Numbered from the stretch's first letter, positions 1 to 7,027 are shown. The stretch: DNA of 13,618 nt from an uncultured Desulfovibrio sp. (GCA_947176055.1 CAMWPE010000037.1:1-13618); one strand, 5' to 3'. Notes: generated by a model not told the origin, from the letters alone. Numbers and translations are program-made.

Positions 1-682
1 TGACGACGCTGCCGTACATCTGGCCCCGCACGATCATATTGGCGCCCGCGTACACTGTGCTATAAAGGCAATATTTTTCGATGGCCATATTGCCGCGCGC
101 CCGCGCTTCCACCTTTTCCAGGAAAGGCGAAAGGAGCTTGCCGCCGGCGTCCAGCAGGCAATGCTGGCCGGAGCCCCCCCGCGCTCCTCCGTCCACCATC
201 AAATCGCGTCTGGCGCGAACTATGCCCCCTTCGACCATGCCCTTTACGCGCAGGTTGTTCGCCTGCGCGGAAAAGCCGGAGCGCACGGAGCCGTGCACCG
301 CCATGTCGCCCACAAAGAAAATATTGCCCGTGCGGAAATCCACGTTCTGGCGGACATTGAGCAGCCCTTTTACTGTAATTTTGCCTTCGTTATAGAAAAC
401 ATAACCGCGGGAATCGGCTATAAGGTAGTCTGGGTGATCGGGATGAACAACGGTGTTCGCGCCTTGCGGCAGAGCCGGGGAATTGCGGATAAACCTGGGA
501 TCGGGCGTTCCCGCGACTTGATCCAGAGGAACGATCTGGGCCAGCAACTGGCCGGGAATCACGTTCTGGGCGTAGCCCATGCTGTAAACGTCGGCGTTTT
601 CGTCCGTGCCAAGGCCGCCGCCCGGCTTGGCGTTCTGATGATCATGGTCGGGATTGAAAAAATGCTTTAAATAATATTTCAA
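1..682 (-). CDS. FapA-family (DUF342) protein, N-terminal part, cut by the window edge
   Basis: The first 227 residues are visible; the C-terminus lies beyond the left edge. An N-terminal segment (about residues 1-100) leads into a run of short glycine-rich beta strands (about 100-227), with motifs such as TGNIFFVGDMAVHGSV (118-133) and VKGMVEGGIV (146-155). These are typical of the right-handed beta-helix of FapA/DUF342 proteins. Family members are polymer-like or polar proteins, some tied to polar flagellum placement; the role here is not known. The start is read as TTG at 682, because AAGATAAGG, overlapping the upstream stop, gives a ribosome site about 8 bases before it. The first in-frame ATG is only at residue 35. 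It lies 10 bases downstream of the STAS gene, so the two are almost certainly co-transcribed and probably act together. The family call is firm, the TTG start fairly firm, the function open. Confidence 0.85.
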   Translation of the reverse strand, partial: MKYYLKHFFNPDHDHQNAKPGGGLGTDENADVYSMGYAQNVIPGQLLAQIVPLDQVAGTPDPRFIRNSPALPQGANTVVHPDHPDYLIADSRGYVFYNEGKITVKGLLNVRQNVDFRTGNIFFVGDMAVHGSVRSGFSAQANNLRVKGMVEGGIVRARRDLMVDGGARGGSGQHCLLDAGGKLLSPFLEKVEARARGNMAIEKYCLYSTVYAGANMIVRGQMYGSVV

Positions 683-692
683 TTTGGGAGCC

Positions 693-1070
693 TTATCTTT
701 TGTCGGAGTCTCTTCCCTTCAGTTTGTTTTCCGGAATAAAACCCTTAAGCTCCTCCAGACTTTCGCAGACTGGAAAAAAGCCTTCGATCTCGGCTTCCAG
801 CAACAGGCCCTGGAAATATGGCGACGGATGAAGCAAAACCAGCTTGCGCCCGTACCTTTGCATGGATGTATTGAGACTGACGAGCGCTCCGAGACCGGCC
901 TTGTCCATTTGCCGGACTTCGGCCAAATCCAGGACGAGATGCGTAATTTTGGGAGTTTTGCTATATTCGCGCAACTTGTCGTTGAAAGCGACTATCTCTT
1001 CGAAAAGCAGATCGCCCTTCAATAGCAATGTCAGCGTTGAGCCCTGGGTATCCGGAACAAGCTCGAACAT
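693..1070 (-). CDS. STAS-domain protein (anti-anti-sigma type) without the phosphorylatable serine
   Basis: This 125-residue single-domain protein shows a STAS fold pattern: an N-terminal beta hairpin, then HLVLDLAEV (44-52) and the switch loop MDKAGLGAL (55-63), followed by alternating helices and strands. In SpoIIAA-type anti-anti-sigma factors the equivalent loop is DSSGLG, whose second serine is phosphorylated by an anti-sigma kinase. Here it reads D56-K57-A58-G59-L60-G61, so that switch cannot operate. The protein may be constitutively active or may serve as a docking module. It sits directly upstream of the FapA-like gene and has its own promoter candidate. No serine kinase or PP2C phosphatase gene is visible nearby. 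The ribosome site is weak (GAGA about 7 bases before the ATG). The family is secure; the partner is unknown. Confidence 0.88.
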   Translation of the reverse strand: MFELVPDTQGSTLTLLLKGDLLFEEIVAFNDKLREYSKTPKITHLVLDLAEVRQMDKAGLGALVSLNTSMQRYGRKLVLLHPSPYFQGLLLEAEIEGFFPVCESLEELKGFIPENKLKGRDSDKR

Positions 1071-1126
1071 AAAAAATCTCGCGACAGGGGATAAGAAAGC
1101 GCAAAGCGGGGGAGACTTATTAAATT

Positions 1127-1155
1127 CGATTATTAGTTTTCTTCGGCCTTGTCAA
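1127..1155 (-). promoter_or_regulatory. Candidate sigma-70 promoter for the STAS-fapA pair
   Basis: On the minus strand TTGACA (1155-1150) is followed either by AATAAT after 15 bases (1134-1129) or by TAATCG after 17 bases (1132-1127). It lies about 60 bases upstream of the STAS start, just downstream of the terminator that closes the preceding unit. The -35 is a perfect consensus; the exact -10 is ambiguous. Confidence 0.55.
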
Positions 1156-1171
1156 GAATCCTTGCGATCCT

Positions 1172-1205
1172 ATAGCGCGCGGCTATTGAAAATAGCCCGC
1201 GCTAT
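1172..1205. repeat. Long intergenic hairpin with 15-bp arms
   Basis: An inverted repeat pairs ATAGCGCG and GGCTATT (1172-1187, one bulged C) with AATAGCC and CGCGCTAT (1191-1205) across a 3-base GAA loop. It lies upstream of the STAS promoter, in a gap packed with other short palindromes: GGAGCG/CGCTCC near 1227-1250 and GCTATAGC at 1323-1330. There is no T run on either side, so it does not look like an ordinary terminator. It could be a REP-type repeat unit or a processing or protein-binding site. Confidence 0.6.
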
Positions 1206-1266
1206 GGCGGTTTTGCCGCGCTAAACGGAGCGCGCCAGGACGCTCGCTCCAGTTCCGCCAAACGGG

Positions 1267-1306
1267 AAAAATGTCCCAAGGCGGATTTACTCCGCCGTTA
1301 GGGACA
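1267..1306 (-). terminator. Rho-independent terminator after the 243-residue membrane protein gene
   Basis: Read on the minus strand, an outer stem TGTCCC/GGGACA (1306-1301 with 1277-1272) encloses a perfect inner stem GGCGGA/TCCGCC (1296-1291 with 1285-1280, 5-base loop). It is followed at once by TTTTT (1271-1267). It lies about 50 bases after the stop codon of the upstream gene and separates that unit from the STAS-fapA unit. Confidence 0.8.
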
Positions 1307-1357
1307 ATTTCAAACGAAATTTGCTATAGCGGAGCGGCGGGGCTTCCCTGACAACAG

Positions 1358-2089
1358 TTATTCCGGAGGGTCTTTTTCGTCCTCATTTGACGAGACGTCA
1401 ATGACGCGAGCCTGAATAGCGGGAGGAGCCGGGCGCGGGAGGGGTTTTATGGCGGCTGGATCCAGAGCCTCGCGCTTGCTCGTTATGATCAGACCGGTTT
1501 TCTCCAGCACCTCCCGCCGCCACTCGTGCTCGAGCTCCAGTTTGCGTCGTTGATAAGCCAGAAAAGCGCGGGCGGCGAAGCAAAACGCCAGCAGACCGCA
1601 ACAGGCGCCCGCGAGCCAGGGTATATGCGGAGCGAGAGCGGAGCCGAAATCGACAAGCAAACGGAATGCGCCATCGATAAAGAAAAGCGCGGCGCCCAGA
1701 GCGAGAAGCGCCCCGAGCACGACTATTGCCGGAGCGTGACGGACCGCTGCGTAAAAGCGTTTTGCTCGTTCCGGCACAAATTCGTCGCCGCCGTTTACTT
1801 CGGGCGCGGGTTTCCCGGCAAGGAGCGAGCCCGCCGCGTGGACAATCAGGAGAAAGGCCGCCGGAGCGGAGACGGCCGAAATGATCCAGCCCAGCCACGG
1901 GAAACGGGCTATGGGAGGACCGCCAGGGGTTTCCGGGGCGGCGCGGACAATTCCGTAAAAGAAGGCGACGCCGCCTACGATCAGTTCCAGAAAAAAGACG
2001 GCGACCAGGAGATAAAACAAGGCGTCCCTGTTTTCCCCCTCGTACCAGGGACGCGCTTTGCTCTTATCTCCCGCCGGATCAGGACTCAT
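1358..2089 (-). CDS. Four-helix inner-membrane protein of unknown function
   Basis: This 243-residue protein has four clear hydrophobic segments, at about 23-48, 63-91, 118-146 and 155-179. They are followed by a charged, proline-rich cytoplasmic-type tail (about 180-243) that starts YQRRKLELEHEW and ends in acidic residues. A loop with several charged residues (about 92-117) separates the two helix pairs. I do not recognise a named family and see no enzymatic motif. Its start overlaps the end of the 306-residue gene by 11 bases, with GGAGAG just before the ATG, so the two are translationally coupled and probably work together. A strong terminator follows. The tail could be a docking site for the coupled soluble protein; this is inference. 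Confidence 0.85.
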   Translation of the reverse strand: MSPDPAGDKSKARPWYEGENRDALFYLLVAVFFLELIVGGVAFFYGIVRAAPETPGGPPIARFPWLGWIISAVSAPAAFLLIVHAAGSLLAGKPAPEVNGGDEFVPERAKRFYAAVRHAPAIVVLGALLALGAALFFIDGAFRLLVDFGSALAPHIPWLAGACCGLLAFCFAARAFLAYQRRKLELEHEWRREVLEKTGLIITSKREALDPAAIKPLPRPAPPAIQARVIDVSSNEDEKDPPE

Positions 2090-2999
2090 TACTCTCCGGC
2101 GACGTTGCTTCCAGATCTATCACCCGTCCTTCCAGCCATATATATGCCTCGATTTCCCTGCCTTCTTCCAGCTTGGCGTCTTTTTGGACGTATTCGGACA
2201 CATAAAGGGGCAGAAGCATGGGAGGACGATTATCGAAGGGAAAAGTCAGATACAGGATTTTAATGGGCATTTTGTCCAGGCGGCATTCGTCAATCCTGTC
2301 GATCAAGGCCCTGATCTGGTATTCGCCGTAAAATCTGCCGGGCAGTATGAAGTGTTTGCCGCTGATATCCAGTTTCAGGGGGGGGACGTCGGCTGTTGTT
2401 TTGCCGGGATTGGCGGCGAGCCATTCTTCGGCGTAGGCCAGATATTGCGGTCCGTCGGTCAGGGTAATGTGATCGAGCAGGGCCGGGCGAATGGACAGCG
2501 CCAGACCGGCCAGCTGGAATGTGTGCGTCACGCCGGGCGTAAGATCGTCCTTGTCTCGGCTGTAGAGAGGATCGAAGAACCACATAGGATTCTTGCCATC
2601 CAGCACATTGACGGCGACGTCGCCGCCAAGACCTTCCGGACGCGGATGAATGTCCGCGACTTCCAGATCGTTGGGCAATCCCTCCAGCAATGGAACGGCT
2701 GTGACCGGTCGTAAATCTCCTCCGGCCGGACCGGAAACGATCACCGCCGCTCTCGCGGGCTGATCCTGCGGCCAGGCCAGCAATTTGAACTCTTCGTCGC
2801 GCCGCTCCCATTGCCAGGGAGGACGCGTGCCGCCTTCCGTAAGGACGGTGCCTACAACCTGCGGAATGAGGGGCGCCGGATTCATGCCGGTCAGCGCGAT
2901 CCAGGCGTCGCCCAGCCCTTCGGCGCGGGCCCGTTCTGTGTCCGGGGCCTTCTTTTCCGGCTCCGGCCGGTTCTTTTTTTTGGATTTTCTGCCAAACAT
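2079..2999 (-). CDS. Conserved soluble protein of unknown function (306 residues)
   Basis: The first 20 residues are strongly basic and then acidic (FGRKSKKKNRPEPEKK), like a disordered leader. The rest (about 25-300) is a soluble alpha/beta protein with no signal peptide or membrane segment. Notable stretches are MWFFDPLYSRDKDDLTPG (about 137-154) and GREIEAYIWLEGRVIDL near the C-terminus. From memory, very similar proteins occur in Desulfovibrio, annotated only as hypothetical; I assign no activity. The start is supported by AAAGAG eight bases upstream. It begins 120 bases after the pnp stop and overlaps the membrane-protein gene by 11 bases, so those two form an operon. The cysteine-poor sequence and lack of catalytic motifs suggest a structural or regulatory role; this is a guess. 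Confidence 0.85.
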   Translation of the reverse strand: MFGRKSKKKNRPEPEKKAPDTERARAEGLGDAWIALTGMNPAPLIPQVVGTVLTEGGTRPPWQWERRDEEFKLLAWPQDQPARAAVIVSGPAGGDLRPVTAVPLLEGLPNDLEVADIHPRPEGLGGDVAVNVLDGKNPMWFFDPLYSRDKDDLTPGVTHTFQLAGLALSIRPALLDHITLTDGPQYLAYAEEWLAANPGKTTADVPPLKLDISGKHFILPGRFYGEYQIRALIDRIDECRLDKMPIKILYLTFPFDNRPPMLLPLYVSEYVQKDAKLEEGREIEAYIWLEGRVIDLEATSPESNES

Positions 3000-3119
3000 G
3001 TCTAACTCTTTCTAGATCTTTTCCGGGGGCCTTAAGCCTCCGGTCTATATCTCGCGTCGCGGCCGGATGCGAATTTGCTATTCTGGTTGACCGCGCCGCT
3101 CTTTCGGGCGAAAGGCTCT

Positions 3120-5369
3120 TTATTCGCCGTCCTTTTTATCGTCTGTTCGCGGTTTGCGGGGCGGTCTGTTCCGCTCCCGTCCTTTGTCTCCAGGCTTGCG
3201 ATCCCCGTCTGGCCTGGGTTTGCGCGGGGGCCGCGCGCTGTCTTCCGGCGACCATTCGTGGCCTTGCTCCTCGAGCAGGACAGCCTTGCGGCTGGCTCGT
3301 ATTCTTTCGCCGGCGATCTCCACTACTTTAACAAGCATATCCTCGCCCAAAGCCGTTATGTCGCCAACGTTCTCGACCCTGTGGAGATCGAGTTGCGAGA
3401 TATGCACGAGGGCTTCGACGCTGGGAAGAATTTCGACTATCGCGCCAATTTCGAGGAGCTTGCGAACTTTGCCCTGATAATTTTTCCCCACTTCGGGTTT
3501 CTGATCGTAATAGGAGATCATGGCCGCCGTTTTTTCCAGAGCCTCCGCGGACGGCGCGAAGATGGAGATTTTGCCCGAATCGTCAATATCGATTTCGGAG
3601 CCCGTGGCCTGGGTTATGGCTTTGATATTTTTGCCGCCCGGACCGATAATCAGGCGGATGATATCCGGATTTACCATAATTTCGGCGTGTTGCGGAGCGT
3701 AGGGCGAAAGCTCGGGACGCGGCGCGGCCAGGACTTTCGCCATTTCGTCCAGGATATGAATTCGCGCTTCCCGGGCCTGACGCATGGCTTCGCGCATGAT
3801 GTCCGTGGTCAGGCCGGAGATCTTGATATCCATCTGCACGCCTGTCACGCCTTCCTTTGTGCCCGCGATTTTGAAATCCATATCGCCCAGCGCGTCCTCG
3901 TCGCCGAGGATATCCGTCAGCACGACGAATTTGTCCCCTTCCTTGATCAGGCCCATCGCCACGCCGGCGATGGCGTCGGACACGGGCACGCCCGCGTCCA
4001 TCAAGGAGAGCGAGCCGCCGCATACGGCGGCCATTGACGACGAGCCGTTGGATTCCATTGTTTCGGCGACTACGCGCAAGGTGAAGGGAAAGGATTCTTC
4101 GGACGGCAAAACGGGGCGAAGGGATTTTTCGGCGAGGGCGCCGTGGCCTATTTCGCGGCGGGAGACGCGAGTGGGTTTTACTTCGCCGACGCTGAATGGC
4201 GGGAAATTATAGTGAAGCATGAACCTTTTTGTCGTGTCGCCGCCAAGAGAGTCGACGCGTTGCTCGTCCGTCGATGATCCAAGGGTGGTTACCACCAGCG
4301 ATTGAGTTTCGCCGCGCTTGAACAGGGCGGAGCCGTGCGCCCTGGGCAGCACGCCTGTCTGAATCTGGATCGGCCGCACCGTTTTCGCGTCGCGGCCATC
4401 GATGCGCGCGCCTTCGTTGAAAATGCGGGCCCGCACCAGTTTCTTTTCCAGCTCTCCGAGGATTTCGGGAGCCTTTTTAATTTGATCTTCGGGAAATTTC
4501 TGTTTTTCGGCCAGCGCGGCTATGACGGCCTTCTTGACATTTTGCCGGGCCTCCTTCCGAGCCGTTTTTTCCGGAATCCGCAGCGCTCGCTCCATGCCGG
4601 AAGCCAGGGCAAGCTCCTCGACCTCGCGTCGCAACTCTTCGTTTTCTTCCGGCGTCTCGCAACTTATTTTTGGTTTGCCGCATAACTCGCGCAACTGCCA
4701 CTGGGCGGCGATAAGGGGCTGAATCTCCTTTCTACCCCATTCCAGGGCGTCGATAATCGCGTCTTCCGGGACGAAGTTGGCCTCGCCTTCGACCATGGTC
4801 AGCGCGTCGGCGCTGGCCGCGAAAACTATGTTCAAATCGCTCTGTTCCAGTTCGGCGAAGCTGGGATTGAGGATAAATTGACCGTTAATCCGGCCTATGC
4901 GGCCGCCGGCGATTGGCCCGTCAAAGGGGAGGGGCGAGATCATCAGCGCGGCCGAGGCTCCGGTCATGGCTAGAATATCCGGATCATTTTCCTGATCGGC
5001 GGAGATGACGCTGGCCAGGATCTGCACTTCGTCCTTGAATCCTTTGGGAAAAAGCGGGCGGATGGGTCTGTCGATAAGCCTGGAGATAAGCGTCTCCCTC
5101 TCCGAGGGACGGCCAATTTCGCGCCGGAAAAAACTGCCCGGAATACGTCCGGCGGCGTACATTTTTTCGGAATATTCCACGGTAAGCGGGAAAAAGCCCT
5201 TGTCGAATTCGAGCGGTTGCGAACAGGCCGTGGCCAGAACCACGGTTCCGCCGCATTGGATCCATACGGCTCCGGCGGCCTGATTGGCCAGGCGACCGCC
5301 TTCCATGATAATTTCCTTGCCGCCGACAACCGCGACGACGCGGCTGGGATTAAACATATCTGATGCCAT
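3120..5369 (-). CDS. pnp: Polynucleotide phosphorylase (polyribonucleotide nucleotidyltransferase)
   Basis: PNPase is the trimeric 3'-to-5' phosphorolytic exoribonuclease of mRNA decay, releasing nucleoside diphosphates. At 749 residues it is slightly longer than usual. Two RNase PH domains (about 14-145 and 325-460 onward) flank a helical linker (240-315). Family hallmarks include GRIPGSFFRREIGRPSERE (74-92), SNGSSSMA (440-447) and the metal-site aspartates D490 and D496 in DILGDEDALGDMDFK. A KH domain with GPGG (576-579) and an S1 domain (about 628-702) follow. The tail (703-749) is low-complexity and basic, with PPRKPR twice, probably RNA-binding. ATG at 5369 has AGGA nine bases upstream; a second ATG four codons in is less well placed. 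It is the last gene of truB-rpsO-pnp. The 146-base leader holds the rpsO hairpin, and autoregulation of pnp through its leader, known in E. coli, is possible but unproven here. Confidence 0.98.
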   Translation of the reverse strand: MASDMFNPSRVVAVVGGKEIIMEGGRLANQAAGAVWIQCGGTVVLATACSQPLEFDKGFFPLTVEYSEKMYAAGRIPGSFFRREIGRPSERETLISRLIDRPIRPLFPKGFKDEVQILASVISADQENDPDILAMTGASAALMISPLPFDGPIAGGRIGRINGQFILNPSFAELEQSDLNIVFAASADALTMVEGEANFVPEDAIIDALEWGRKEIQPLIAAQWQLRELCGKPKISCETPEENEELRREVEELALASGMERALRIPEKTARKEARQNVKKAVIAALAEKQKFPEDQIKKAPEILGELEKKLVRARIFNEGARIDGRDAKTVRPIQIQTGVLPRAHGSALFKRGETQSLVVTTLGSSTDEQRVDSLGGDTTKRFMLHYNFPPFSVGEVKPTRVSRREIGHGALAEKSLRPVLPSEESFPFTLRVVAETMESNGSSSMAAVCGGSLSLMDAGVPVSDAIAGVAMGLIKEGDKFVVLTDILGDEDALGDMDFKIAGTKEGVTGVQMDIKISGLTTDIMREAMRQAREARIHILDEMAKVLAAPRPELSPYAPQHAEIMVNPDIIRLIIGPGGKNIKAITQATGSEIDIDDSGKISIFAPSAEALEKTAAMISYYDQKPEVGKNYQGKVRKLLEIGAIVEILPSVEALVHISQLDLHRVENVGDITALGEDMLVKVVEIAGERIRASRKAVLLEEQGHEWSPEDSARPPRKPRPDGDRKPGDKGRERNRPPRKPRTDDKKDGE

Positions 5370-5480
5370 AGATTAATATCCTGACGAGGCCTGAATCAGC
5401 CGGTTATATATGAATATCGAAAATAAAAAATGACAGGCCGGGAGACCGGGCTAATGGGAAATATCATTCCGGCGCGAAGA

Positions 5481-5507
5481 AGCGAAAGGGGAGACGCCAG
5501 TCTCCCC
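5481..5507 (-). terminator. rpsO-pnp intercistronic hairpin (partial terminator or processing site)
   Basis: On the minus strand GGGGAGAC (5507-5500), a TGGC tetraloop and GTCTCCCC (5495-5488) form a perfect 8-bp GC-rich stem. It ends in a broken T tract (TTTCGCT). It lies 8 bases after the rpsO stop. The short T run suggests partial termination or 3'-end protection of rpsO mRNA rather than a full stop before pnp. Confidence 0.65.
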
Positions 5508-5515
5508 CAATGAGG

Positions 5516-5785
5516 TTATTTGCGCAGGCCAAGCTGTTCGATCAGGGCGCGGTAGCGCGAAATATCCTTTTCCTTAAGATACTTGAGAAGCTTGCGCCTG
5601 TGTCCTACCAGTTTTAGCAGACCTGTGCGCGAATGGAAGTCCTTTTTGTGAATTTTGAAATGTTCGGTCAGACCCTCGATGCGCGCGGTGAGCAAGGCGA
5701 TTTGCACTTCCGGCGAGCCCGTGTCGCCTTCGCGTTTGGCGAACTTTGAAATTACGGCCAGTTTTTCTTCGGCGTCCATTACCAC
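5516..5785 (-). CDS. rpsO: 30S ribosomal protein S15
   Basis: The 89-residue product is the normal S15 length. S15 binds the central domain of 16S rRNA as a primary assembly protein and contributes to bridges with the 50S subunit. The hallmark blocks EGDTGSPEVQIALLTARI, KKDFHSRTGLLKLVGHRRK and YRALIEQLGLRK are all present. The start is GTG at 5785, because AAGGAG lies 7 bases before it; the ATG two codons later would have a spacing of 13. The gene starts 19 bases after the truB stop and precedes pnp, the classical truB-rpsO-pnp order, so all three should be co-transcribed from the promoter upstream of truB. Confidence 0.98.
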   Translation of the reverse strand: MVMDAEEKLAVISKFAKREGDTGSPEVQIALLTARIEGLTEHFKIHKKDFHSRTGLLKLVGHRRKLLKYLKEKDISRYRALIEQLGLRK

Positions 5786-5804
5786 AGCGATTCTCCTTTG
5801 GTTG

Positions 5805-6728
5805 TCAATTCCATAATCCCCTGCGCACGGTCCAAAAGGCGTCGACCAGGCGGGCGATGGCGAGCGGTTTGCCCTTTTCCAGCAAAAAAGCCATCGATCC
5901 TTGAGGAAGCGCGATTTGAGCCGGAATGGGGCGACCTTGCCTGATTGAGAGCGCTTCGCGGGAGGAGAGTTCTATTCTCGTCCAGTCTGGCAAAGCCTGT
6001 TCAAGAGGCAACAGGTTTTCGGCTATGGTCTCCGGCTCCGCCTCGATCCGCGCGGGATCGAGGGCCGATTCCAGTCCGCAGGGGTAACTGTATTCCCGCG
6101 TCAATTCCGAGAGGACGGCGCCGCAACCAAGTCGCGTCCCCAAGCTGTGGGCCAGGGAGCGTACATAGGAGCCGGAGCCGCAGATGACGCGGAAAGTAAC
6201 ATAAGGCATGCTAAAATCGAGCATGCCCGCCTTATAAATATGTATTGTCTTGCTTTTAACGGGAGTTGGCAAGCCTTTTCGCGCGAGTTTGTAGAGCGGC
6301 TGGCCATTGTGTTTGGCGGCGGAATAGGCTGGCACAATTTGCTCGAGCTCGCCTTCGCAACGCGCGAGCTCGTCCTTGATCATATCCGGCGTTACGCCGG
6401 AGCAGTCCGCTTCGGTCAGAATTTTGCCCTGGGTATCCCAGGTGTCGGTGGTCAGCCCCAGACGCAGTTTTCCCTTATAAGCTTTATGACCCGCTTCCAT
6501 GATGAAAGAGGAGAGCTTCGTCGCCTGACCGAGGAGGACGATTAAACCGCCCGACGCCATTGGATCCAGCGTGCCCGCGTGGCCGATCTTTTTCTGGCCA
6601 AGCCTTTTTAAAAGATTGAGGCAGGCGGCGGAGGTGGGGCCGGAGGGTTTGTTGATCGCCAGAACGCCATCGAGCTGGGGCAAAACTGGCTTTTTGACGG
6701 GACGCGGCTTTCCAGTATATTCTTGCAT
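5805..6728 (-). CDS. truB: tRNA pseudouridine-55 synthase
   Basis: TruB makes pseudouridine 55 in the T loop of elongator tRNAs. The catalytic motif GHAGTLDPMASG (49-60) places the nucleophilic aspartate at D55. The later TruB block KAYKGKLRLGLTTDTWDTQG (82-101) is also present, and a C-terminal domain (about 245-300) has the size of a PUA-like RNA-binding domain. The length, 307 residues, is typical. A 20-residue lysine/proline-rich extension precedes the conserved LDGVLAINKPSGPTS start of the fold. ATG at 6728 is the only good start; its ribosome site is poor (CGGA) and would be partly lost if transcription starts where the promoter predicts. It is first in the operon with rpsO and pnp. Confidence 0.96.
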   Translation of the reverse strand: MQEYTGKPRPVKKPVLPQLDGVLAINKPSGPTSAACLNLLKRLGQKKIGHAGTLDPMASGGLIVLLGQATKLSSFIMEAGHKAYKGKLRLGLTTDTWDTQGKILTEADCSGVTPDMIKDELARCEGELEQIVPAYSAAKHNGQPLYKLARKGLPTPVKSKTIHIYKAGMLDFSMPYVTFRVICGSGSYVRSLAHSLGTRLGCGAVLSELTREYSYPCGLESALDPARIEAEPETIAENLLPLEQALPDWTRIELSSREALSIRQGRPIPAQIALPQGSMAFLLEKGKPLAIARLVDAFWTVRRGLWN

Positions 6729-6741
6729 ACGCGATCCGTTT

Positions 6742-6770
6742 ATTATTAACCGGAATTACCCCCGCGTCAA
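6742..6770 (-). promoter_or_regulatory. Promoter of the truB-rpsO-pnp operon
   Basis: On the minus strand TTGACG (6770-6765), a 17-base spacer and AATAAT (6747-6742) match sigma-70 well. Transcription would start near 6735, leaving a leader of only about 7 bases before the truB ATG at 6728. It is back-to-back with the tRNA-Lys promoter, 34 bases away. Confidence 0.7.
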
Positions 6771-6803
6771 CGCCCGACTTTTTTTAAATTTGTCGTCCCG
6801 CTG

Positions 6804-6832
6804 TTGACAAAATAAAAAAAGATTTATAATAT
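6804..6832 (+). promoter_or_regulatory. Promoter of the tRNA-Lys gene
   Basis: A consensus TTGACA (6804-6809) is followed by TATAAT after 15 bases (6825-6830) or by TAATAT after 17 bases (6827-6832) in a very A-rich spacer. The tRNA begins at 6842, so the transcript has almost no 5' leader. Confidence 0.8.
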
Positions 6833-6841
6833 TTAAAAGTT

Positions 6842-6917
6842 GGGTCATTAACTCAGTAGGTAGAGTAACTGCCTTTTAAGCAGTGAGTCGCAGGTTCGAT
6901 CCCCGCATGACCCACCA
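6842..6917 (+). tRNA. tRNA-Lys (anticodon TTT)
   Basis: All arms fold. The acceptor stem is GGGTCAT/ATGACCC with encoded ACCA, the D stem ACTC/GAGT, and the anticodon stem ACTGC/GCAGT around loop CTTTTAA (anticodon TTT, lysine). The T arm is GCAGG-TTCGATC-CCCGC. The third T-stem pair is A-C rather than Watson-Crick; every other stem pair is regular. CCA is encoded in the DNA. The gene has its own promoter and terminator and borders the methyltransferase region, a common setting for inserted DNA. Confidence 0.97.
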
Positions 6918-6926
6918 AAATTTTCT

Positions 6927-6956
6927 GGAGCCCTAGCGACGCTATGGCTCCTTTTT
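6927..6956 (+). terminator. Rho-independent terminator of tRNA-Lys
   Basis: GGAGCC (6927-6932) pairs with GGCTCC (6946-6951), with an inner TAGC/GCTA pair around GAC, and five T's follow (6952-6956). It lies 10 bases after the tRNA CCA end. Confidence 0.92.
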
Positions 6957-7027
6957 CGCGTTTAAGGCGGCGATAGCGGGCGCCCGGAATGGCGCCCCAA
7001 AAGACCCATAGTTTTTTACGAGCAAAA

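Noticed and set aside
161..670. 169-codon plus-strand ORF
   Set aside because: It lies antisense to the FapA-like gene, whose beta-helix repeats on the minus strand are unmistakable.
1526..2263. 245-codon plus-strand ORF opposite the membrane-protein gene
   Set aside because: It is highly charged and of biased composition. The minus strand has helices, coupling and a terminator that make better sense.
3023..3043. Imperfect hairpin between pnp and the 306-residue gene as a terminator
   Set aside because: The 8-bp stem has a mismatch or wobble and no T run on either strand, so termination cannot be claimed.
3075..4037. 320-codon plus-strand ORF opposite the end of pnp
   Set aside because: It is a shadow of the GC-rich pnp codons; PNPase covers the region completely and no known domain is seen in the shadow.
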